17,308 nt of DNA from Aquificaceae bacterium (GTDB taxonomy: Bacteria > Aquificota > Aquificia > Aquificales > Aquificaceae): the NCBI GenBank assembly GCA_015487535.1, contig WFPN01000256.1, positions 1 to 17,308 on the forward strand. Reading direction: 5' to 3'. Each line of letters opens with the position of its first letter. Positions within the stretch are counted from its first letter, which is position 1. The position numbers and the translations under genes were made by a program. Shown piece after piece: positions 13,064-17,308 of this stretch. The notes under the pieces were generated by a model, which searched no databases, was not told where the DNA came from, and saw only the letters and a program-made list of their open reading frames with translations.

Positions 13064-14473
13064 TTACCTCCTCAGATCGGGCGGTGTGTCCTCGATCCAC
13101 CTGTCCCCTTCCTTGCGATACCACTTCTTACCGTCGAACCTCCACCTGACTCCCCGATCATCCTCGTATATGCCGGGCTTGAACTCCTGAGGGAGGGTAT
13201 TCCTCCTCTGGAGGAAGAGGTCTATCAGGGAGCTCCCCGAACTCATGGGCCTGAAGCCCTCCTTGAGGGCCTTCTCCACTTCCTCCCTGTTGTTCATGTC
13301 AACCGCTATGAGCTCGTCTCCCCTCTGGAATATCTTCAGCTTTGGAGTCCTGACTTTCATGATGTTCGGCCTGAAGCCCTCTTCGAGGGCCCTCTCTATG
13401 TCCTCCCTGTCCTTCTCGTTCACTATCCTCGCATTTCCCTTGCTGTCGTACCACACCTCGTAAGAGGGGGAGGGCTGTTTTGGGCCAAAGATCTTGACCT
13501 GCTTCTTCCCTCCCACGTTTGTCCATACCACCGTGTAAGGGGTTTCCTCCCCTTCGGGCGTTTTTGCCTTGTAAACTACGGCCTGCCCGTCTAGGCTGAA
13601 ATCCTCCGGGCTTACCTCTGAGAGGATGTCTGGGTAAGCGCTCACGAGTTTTGGCCACGTCTGTTTCAGGAGGTTCCCGCTCGGGTCTGCCTTCATGGCC
13701 TTCTCTATCATCGAAAAGGCCTCTTTTATCTTGGGCTTGTTTAGCTCCTTCTCGAGTTTTCCGAGTTCGAGGAAGGCCTTGGCGTCGTCCGTGTAGCCGA
13801 GCTTCATCATCGCCCTTGCGTAGTCTTCCCATCCCGGCTCTGTTCCTTTCTCCTTCCTGTACCTCTCCGCCCACCTGCGGAGTTTTATCAGCTTCATCTG
13901 CTCCTTGGCCGTGTTTATGAGGCTTTTCGTGTCAAGTCCCGAAGCCTGCAGGTAGGCTATCTTCTTGACGAGCTCGGGGTTCCTGTACACCTGAGCCACG
14001 AACTCTTCGGGGGTGAGATCGACCTTCTCCCTGACCGTCTCCTGAACCTTCTCTGACTCGAAGGGCTTCTGGAAGATATTGAAGGTCTTTTGGGCCGTGT
14101 TGAAAGGGAGGCCTGTGGTGTTAGGTATGCCGAGGGCCTGACCGAGGAGGCCGGCGCCTATCTGCTCCTGAGGGGTGAGGTAGGGCCTTTCCACCTGCGC
14201 TGACTCAGGGGTCAGGTCGAGGGCGAAGGGTTTGGTCTGATTGATAACTCTCGTGGTAGTGATCTCCTTCTGGGTGGGGAGGTTTGCTATCTGTTGGGCG
14301 AGCTGAGCGTATTCTTCGGCGAGGGCTTTTCTCTTCGCCTCCTCGAGCTCCTGGAGCTTCTTGAGCTTGGCTTCCCACAAAGCATAGCTCAGGGCCTGGT
14401 TCAGCCCCCTCATAACTCCTTCCCGGAAGGGTTCCTGCCAGTAGTTTTCCCTCGAGTTCAGGTATATCACCAT
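13064..14473 (-). CDS. Phage-like hypothetical protein with internal duplication
   Basis: A 469-residue protein, not recognised. ATG follows GGAGGTAGAAGG. The N-terminus (about 25-70) is a Lys/Glu/Ala-rich coiled coil, then a Pro-rich spacer, and a helical middle (about 150-290) with EEFVAQVYRNPELVKKIAYL. Towards the C-terminus there is a duplicated motif: REDIERALEEGFRP near residue 355-370 and REEVEKALKEGFRP near 395-410. The end is tryptophan-rich (VRWRFDGKKWYRKEGDRWIED). Such short ALxxGFRP repeats occur in phage structural proteins as far as I recall. It stands between the 178- and 849-residue genes with gaps of 11 and 3 bases, so all are one transcript. A role in the virion is inferred from context only. 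Confidence 0.55.
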   Translation of the reverse strand: MVIYLNSRENYWQEPFREGVMRGLNQALSYALWEAKLKKLQELEEAKRKALAEEYAQLAQQIANLPTQKEITTTRVINQTKPFALDLTPESAQVERPYLTPQEQIGAGLLGQALGIPNTTGLPFNTAQKTFNIFQKPFESEKVQETVREKVDLTPEEFVAQVYRNPELVKKIAYLQASGLDTKSLINTAKEQMKLIKLRRWAERYRKEKGTEPGWEDYARAMMKLGYTDDAKAFLELGKLEKELNKPKIKEAFSMIEKAMKADPSGNLLKQTWPKLVSAYPDILSEVSPEDFSLDGQAVVYKAKTPEGEETPYTVVWTNVGGKKQVKIFGPKQPSPSYEVWYDSKGNARIVNEKDREDIERALEEGFRPNIMKVRTPKLKIFQRGDELIAVDMNNREEVEKALKEGFRPMSSGSSLIDLFLQRRNTLPQEFKPGIYEDDRGVRWRFDGKKWYRKEGDRWIEDTPPDLRR

Positions 14474-14484
14474 CCTTCTACCTC

Positions 14485-15021
14485 CTAATGGATTAACTCC
14501 TTAGCCTTTGCCTTCACGCTTGCCTGCCTCATCATCGCCTCCCTTTCCTTGAAGCTCCTGTAAACCTTCTCGTCAACCTCACACAGGGCCGTGCAGGTGA
14601 AGGAGAGGGAGGTTATGTAGACTTCCCTGTCGTCGTCCCATATACTCGAGAGGTGAGACAGAGTTACGCTTAGGGGTTCGGCCGACTCTACCCAGGCCAC
14701 AGAAAAGGGACGCATGACCCTCTCTTTTATAAGCCTCTTTATAAAGTCGAAGACGGGGATGTTCCCCGCCCTATTCACGTGCTCGAGCTGGACAGGGCTG
14801 AGGCTCACGACCTTCTCGAGGGTGTCTATGTTGAAGAGATCCTCTATGTCGTCCCAGAAGACGGGGATGTGATCGACCACCTCCACAGATACCACACCCG
14901 TCAGGACGGCGCTTTTGGTGTCGAAAGGGTTGACCGCCTGGGCGTGTTCTTTCTCGACTACGACAGCATAGTCTAAAGGCTCTAAACAGAACTCGTCGAG
15001 GATCTTCTCTATCCCCTCCAT
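14485..15021 (-). CDS. Phage-like hypothetical protein, first gene of the four-gene block
   Basis: A 178-residue protein with a strong ribosome site (GGGGAGGA, 2 bases before ATG) and its own promoter upstream. The body is acidic with many predicted beta segments (YAVVVEKEHAQAV, VYITSLSFTCTALCEV) and several Asp/Glu clusters. The end is basic and helical (MMRQASVKAKAKELIH). I recognise no family and no catalytic motif. Being first in a block followed by very large proteins, it may be a small structural or tail-completion protein, but a regulatory role is not excluded. Confidence 0.55.
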   Translation of the reverse strand: MEGIEKILDEFCLEPLDYAVVVEKEHAQAVNPFDTKSAVLTGVVSVEVVDHIPVFWDDIEDLFNIDTLEKVVSLSPVQLEHVNRAGNIPVFDFIKRLIKERVMRPFSVAWVESAEPLSVTLSHLSSIWDDDREVYITSLSFTCTALCEVDEKVYRSFKEREAMMRQASVKAKAKELIH

Positions 15022-15046
15022 GATCCTCCCCAGGGGCTACACTTAA

Positions 15047-15075
15047 AATTTAAAACCTTATGACTGACCCGTCAA
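15047..15075 (-). promoter_or_regulatory. Sigma-70-type promoter with overlapping palindrome
   Basis: On the minus strand, TTGACG (15070-15075), a 17-base spacer, and TAAATT (15047-15052) upstream of the 178-residue gene. The -35 box is part of TGAC-GG-GTCA, a small palindrome, and further TGAC/GTCA half-sites lie next to it, as would suit a repressor operator. Confidence 0.6.
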
Positions 15076-15116
15076 TCATAATTTTTAAAGGCAGGTCAGA
15101 GACTTGGGAAGGGGGT

Positions 15117-15713
15117 TTAAAGCTCCTCCTCAGCCTCTTTGAGGAGCCTCTTCCACTTCTTAGGGAGGGAGACTTTTAGGGCTTCAAGTTTTTCAAGGTC
15201 GATGATTTCTCTTAAAGCCAAGGCCTGTTCGATGTCCTTAAGCCTTTTGTGCTCTTCTCTCCTCCTTCTGGAGATCACGAGCTTGTGTATGTAGAACCTC
15301 TCCAGTACTGGAAGGGGAACGCCCTCTATCTCTATTTTCTCGGGAAGTAAGTAGTCTATAAAGTGAAGGGGCACGGCGTATATACCGAGCTCCTTTATGT
15401 GGACTGGTCTGTCTATGGGTTTCCTTTGCTCTATTAGGAACTCAACGCTGAAGTGTTCGCCCACGTAGTTCACTTCCTCCCCTTTCAGGTTCAAAAGAAA
15501 GCCTCTCTCCTTCAGATACTCCCCGAGAGGGTAAGGCTTGAGCTTTCTCCTCGACAGTGCAAAGACGAAGTCTATATCCTTCGTCCTCAAAGAATATCTG
15601 ATGGGGTAGCGCAGGGTATAGAAATGCAAGGCCCAGCTACCGCCGAGCACGAAATCAGCTCCAGAGCTTTTAAGTATTCTCGAGACTTCCTTTATAAACT
15701 CTTCAGGGTTCAT
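15117..15713 (-). CDS. Nucleotidyltransferase-fold protein (AbiEii/NTP_transf_8-like), possible toxin
   Basis: A 198-residue protein when started at the ATG at 15713; a TTG 6 codons earlier is possible. It shows a minimal nucleotidyltransferase core: LGGSWALHFY (residues 23-32), then RTKDIDF with the DxD metal ligands (Asp46, Asp48), and a third acid in SVEFLI (Glu91). This GG-S-x-AL plus R-T-x-DID pattern is that of the AbiEii/NTP_transf_8-type enzymes, which transfer nucleotides to RNA or protein. The C-terminal half is helical and basic. Its start overlaps the end of the coiled-coil gene, so the two make a coupled pair. Toxin-antitoxin or phage-defence use is inferred; a metabolic or tRNA-modifying role cannot be excluded. 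Confidence 0.65.
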   Translation of the reverse strand: MNPEEFIKEVSRILKSSGADFVLGGSWALHFYTLRYPIRYSLRTKDIDFVFALSRRKLKPYPLGEYLKERGFLLNLKGEEVNYVGEHFSVEFLIEQRKPIDRPVHIKELGIYAVPLHFIDYLLPEKIEIEGVPLPVLERFYIHKLVISRRRREEHKRLKDIEQALALREIIDLEKLEALKVSLPKKWKRLLKEAEEEL

Positions 15714-16020
15714 AGCCCAGGATCTTCTCAAGTTCTCTCTTCCTTAGCCTTAACTTCTTTAGCTCTTCCTCGATGGCCTTTCTCTCTTTGTACTCCTTTA
15801 CATCCTTCTCGCTTGCCCTTCCCCAGTATTCTGACACTACCCTGGAGCCCTCCCTTCTGTTCAGGTAAAGGTAGTAGTACTTCCTCCCCTTGTAGGTTTT
15901 CTTCTTGACTATGAAGCTGTGCTTTTTCTTCAGCTCCTCCTCAAGGAGCCTGATCCTGTCCTTGACCCTCTCGAGCTCCTCAAGGAGTATCCCTTCAAGC
16001 ACAGGATCTCGGAGCTTCAT
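15703..16020 (-). CDS. Small coiled-coil protein paired with the nucleotidyltransferase (possible antitoxin)
   Basis: A 105-residue protein. Long charged helices at both ends (about 10-33 and 72-100) flank a compact basic beta segment (IVKKKTYKGRKYYYLYL, then VVSEYWGR). That central pattern recalls the N-terminal YYYL-type modules seen in some transposases and DUF6788-like proteins, but I do not assign it. The ribosome site AGGAG is inside one arm of the perfect inverted repeat directly upstream, which suggests autoregulation at operator or RNA level. The gene overlaps the nucleotidyltransferase gene by 11 bases, the usual small-first order of antitoxin and toxin. Confidence 0.6.
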   Translation of the reverse strand: MKLRDPVLEGILLEELERVKDRIRLLEEELKKKHSFIVKKKTYKGRKYYYLYLNRREGSRVVSEYWGRASEKDVKEYKERKAIEEELKKLRLRKRELEKILGYEP

Positions 16021-16021
16021 A

Positions 16022-16067
16022 GTTTTTCTCCTACATTTCTTAAGATACTATCGTGTAGGAGAAAAAC
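16022..16067. repeat. Perfect 14-bp inverted repeat covering the ribosome site
   Basis: GTTTTTCTCCTACA (16022-16035) and TGTAGGAGAAAAAC (16054-16067) are perfect complements 18 bases apart. The spacer holds smaller palindromes, CTTAAG and GATACTATC. On the minus strand the arm nearest the gene contains the AGGAG ribosome site just before the ATG at 16020. It may be an operator or a hairpin that hides the ribosome site. Confidence 0.9.
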
Positions 16068-16083
16068 AAGCATTACCTAATAC

Positions 16084-16266
16084 TCAGTCGTTACCTTCAC
16101 GACCCCCTCCGAATACGTGGGTTATTATCACGAACTCCCTCTCACACCTTCGGCAGAAAACTACAAGTCCCGTCTGCTCTCTACCGTGGATGTGCTCTAT
16201 CCTGTCCAAGTGCTCGTTGGAACCGCAGAGGGGACAGAAGGTATCGGTAAAGACATCGGATCTCAT
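16084..16266 (-). CDS. Small zinc-ribbon protein
   Basis: A 60-residue protein. ATG follows GGGAGGA and overlaps the stop of the preceding gene (ATGA). Two Cys pairs, CPLC (about residue 11) and CRRC (about residue 38), are spaced as in a zinc ribbon, with several His between them (EHLDRIEHIHGRE). Small zinc-knuckle proteins are common in phage early and middle regions, where they bind nucleic acid or host polymerase. The target here is unknown. Confidence 0.65.
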   Translation of the reverse strand: MRSDVFTDTFCPLCGSNEHLDRIEHIHGREQTGLVVFCRRCEREFVIITHVFGGGREGND

Positions 16267-16448
16267 GAGGTTCCTCCCTTAGCAATTTCCGTGCCATAGG
16301 TAGAGCGCTTTAAAACTATCTCCTGGATCTTGAACTCCTCTGCCTTTCCCTCCCCACTTATCATCTCGTGCCTGATTACGATCTTTACTTCCCCCTCAGA
16401 AGCCTTCAGCTCTTTCTCAAGTTTCTCGAGCTTAGTTCTTAACCTCAT
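16263..16448 (-). CDS. Small hypothetical protein of the phage-like operon
   Basis: A 61-residue protein, not recognised. It starts at ATG after GGGAGGATAAATT and overlaps both neighbours. The N-terminal 20 residues form a charged helix (RLRTKLEKLEKELKASEGE), followed by a short beta segment (VKIVIRHEMI) and a polar end. Tight overlaps upstream and downstream support it as a real gene. Confidence 0.55.
   Translation of the reverse strand: MRLRTKLEKLEKELKASEGEVKIVIRHEMISGEGKAEEFKIQEIVLKRSTYGTEIAKGGTS
16281..16296 (-). promoter_or_regulatory. Exact sigma-54 consensus inside a small phage-like gene
   Basis: On the minus strand it reads TGGCACGGAAATTGCT, matching every fixed base of the RpoN consensus TGGCACG-N4-TTGCW. 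It would start transcription near 16270, only a few bases before the ATG of the zinc-ribbon gene, which would leave that gene without its ribosome site. It may be a chance match in coding sequence or serve the genes further down. Confidence 0.35.
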
Positions 16449-16671
16449 AATTTATCCTCCCGTTAGTGTTCACGATCTCCTCGAGCCTTCTGATCCTCTC
16501 CTCGAGCTCGCCTACCTCTATGAGCTCCTTGGCGAGCTTGAGAGCGTAAACTATTGCGTTGGCCCTCTTGGGGTCCATATCCCCTTTCATCAGCTCCCTC
16601 ACGACCCTCCTCACTACCCTGTTTATCTCCTCCGCCGTCTTTAGCTTCGGGATCCTGAGCTTGTCCGCCAT
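16432..16671 (-). CDS. Small helical hypothetical protein
   Basis: A 79-residue protein. ATG follows GGAGGAG and lies directly after the nuclease gene stop. It is almost wholly helical: a first helix TAEEINRVVRRVVRELMKG, a second DPKRANAIVYALKLAKELIE, and a third forming a short coiled coil. Multi-helix proteins of this kind with a GDMDPKRANAIVYAL-like turn appear near phage terminase and recombination genes as far as I recall. A small-terminase-like or DNA-binding role is only a guess. Confidence 0.6.
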   Translation of the reverse strand: MADKLRIPKLKTAEEINRVVRRVVRELMKGDMDPKRANAIVYALKLAKELIEVGELEERIRRLEEIVNTNGRINYEVKN

Positions 16672-16672
16672 A

Positions 16673-17071
16673 TTACTCCTCCTTCCCGTGGTTTGAAGTG
16701 AGCTTAAGAGAGCGCTCTTTAGCTTGAGACTCAGGGGTTTCTTTTGAGGGACTACCCCCTATCTCTATTAGGACTCTTTTAGCTTCTTCGTAGGGGAGGA
16801 CTAAACAGATCAGGTCTTTCTTTCCCTTCTCCCTTACCACTCCCACGAAGGTTTTACCTTCCTTTTTAGCCTTCCTGTACTCTCCCCTCATCATGGATAT
16901 GACTGAGACTGACTTCCTGAGCTTGCACTCTATGACAGCCGAGGGGTGGATGATGTCTCCGAGTCTTCCCTTTCCGCTGTCGGATACGTTGCTAGAGCCT
17001 GAGAGTGGATTTCTCCTCGATCCTATCCAGTTTGCTACTTCCCTTTCCCACGCTTTCCAGAGCTTATCCAT
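16673..17071 (-). CDS. PD-(D/E)XK nuclease, Holliday-junction-resolvase-like
   Basis: A 132-residue protein. It has the short PD-(D/E)XK core: an early Glu in the first helix (KAWEREVANWIG, Glu10), then GRLGDIIHPSAVIECK, in which Asp39, Glu48 and Lys50 are the metal and catalytic residues. A third strand with VGVVRE follows, then a Lys/Ser-rich tail. Size and motif order match phage or archaeal Hjc-like resolvases and related phage endonucleases that process branched DNA. It overlaps the upstream gene (its ATG lies inside the last codons of that gene) and is followed closely by the small helical gene, so it is part of one leftward operon. Confidence 0.7.
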   Translation of the reverse strand: MDKLWKAWEREVANWIGSRRNPLSGSSNVSDSGKGRLGDIIHPSAVIECKLRKSVSVISMMRGEYRKAKKEGKTFVGVVREKGKKDLICLVLPYEEAKRVLIEIGGSPSKETPESQAKERSLKLTSNHGKEE

Positions 17072-17308
17072 CTTCCAACCTCTCCAGGACCCTCAGGAGT
17101 GCCTTTATCTTCCCTGCCTTCTTCCTCTGTACGTCCGTGCCTTCAGGCTCTTCCTCTATTCCCCTCCACCTCCTGACGGCGTTGTAGAGGGGAGTGTAGT
17201 CGAAGTAGATCTCTCTGTTGTCGGGGAGGGAGAATATCTCCTCCCTGTCAGAGGAGGTATAGACTTTTACCTCTTTGCTGAGGAGCTCTTCGAGCTTTTC
17301 GAGCTTTC
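17064..17308 (-). CDS. Hypothetical protein, 5' end beyond the window
   Basis: An open frame enters from the right edge and ends in TAA at 17066-17064, giving 80 residues. It begins with a charged helix (KLEKLEELLSKEVKVYTSS), continues with FSLPDNREIYFDYTPLYNAV and RRWRGIEEEPEG, and closes with a basic helix (KIKALLRVLERLED). I recognise no family. The overlap with the nuclease start (8 bases) and the sustained frame support it as a real, cut-off gene. Confidence 0.6.
   Translation of the reverse strand, partial: KLEKLEELLSKEVKVYTSSDREEIFSLPDNREIYFDYTPLYNAVRRWRGIEEEPEGTDVQRKKAGKIKALLRVLERLEDG

Noticed and set aside
10551..15021. Many plus-strand open frames of 60-185 codons opposite the phage-like genes
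   Set aside because: They are rich in Ser, Pro and Leu, as expected for reverse frames of Glu/Lys/Arg-rich genes. They also overlap well-supported leftward genes with coupled starts.
16022..16067. Insertion-sequence ends or a rho-independent terminator
   Set aside because: No transposase or target duplication is seen. The 18-base spacer and the position directly over a ribosome site fit an operator or RNA hairpin better, although an A/T-flanked bidirectional terminator is not fully excluded.

Overview
The window looks like chromosome of a thermophilic bacterium of the Aquificota (Aquifex/Hydrogenobacter relatives). This is inferred from style: Ile is mostly ATA, Arg is mostly AGG/AGA, proteins are rich in Lys and Glu, Shine-Dalgarno sites are strong AGGAGG types, the tRNA gene encodes its CCA, and there is sigma-54 regulation. 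No rRNA or other marker gene is present to prove it.

Region 1 (1-5223, + strand) is a functional-amyloid export locus resembling the Pseudomonas fap operon. In order it has an 875-residue secreted subunit with eight Asn/Gln-rich repeats, a strong intrinsic terminator, a small secreted protein of unknown function, a small secreted subunit with one copy of the same repeat core, a lipoprotein with a C39-peptidase fold (FapD-like), and an outer-membrane barrel with an N-terminal coiled coil (FapF-like).

Region 2 (5224-9671) is a cyclic-di-GMP-linked exopolysaccharide module. Three near-identical 17-bp palindromes lie upstream of a textbook -24/-12 sigma-54 promoter. This promoter drives a BcsA-type glycosyltransferase with two C-terminal PilZ domains and a BcsS-like outer-membrane protein. 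Convergent to them, with overlapping stop codons, is a sigma-54 activator with an N-terminal PilZ domain, a zinc ribbon, an AAA+ domain and a Fis-type helix-turn-helix. It is the obvious candidate to bind the palindromes. Regions 1 and 2 together read as a biofilm-matrix locus (amyloid plus polysaccharide) with c-di-GMP sensing at both the transcriptional and the enzymatic level.

Region 3 (9772-10229) holds a tRNA-Val(UAC) gene with its own promoter, then about 340 bases without a gene but dense in short direct and inverted repeats.

Region 4 (10230-17308, all on the - strand) is phage-like. Read in transcription order it has a cut-off gene, a PD-(D/E)XK (resolvase-like) nuclease, three small proteins (one a zinc-knuckle protein), a coiled-coil/nucleotidyltransferase pair behind a perfect 14-bp inverted repeat (possibly toxin-antitoxin-like), and, behind its own promoter, a four-gene block of large unrecognised proteins that look like virion or DNA-ejection components. 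The element probably abuts the tRNA gene. Terminase, capsid and integrase genes would lie outside the window.
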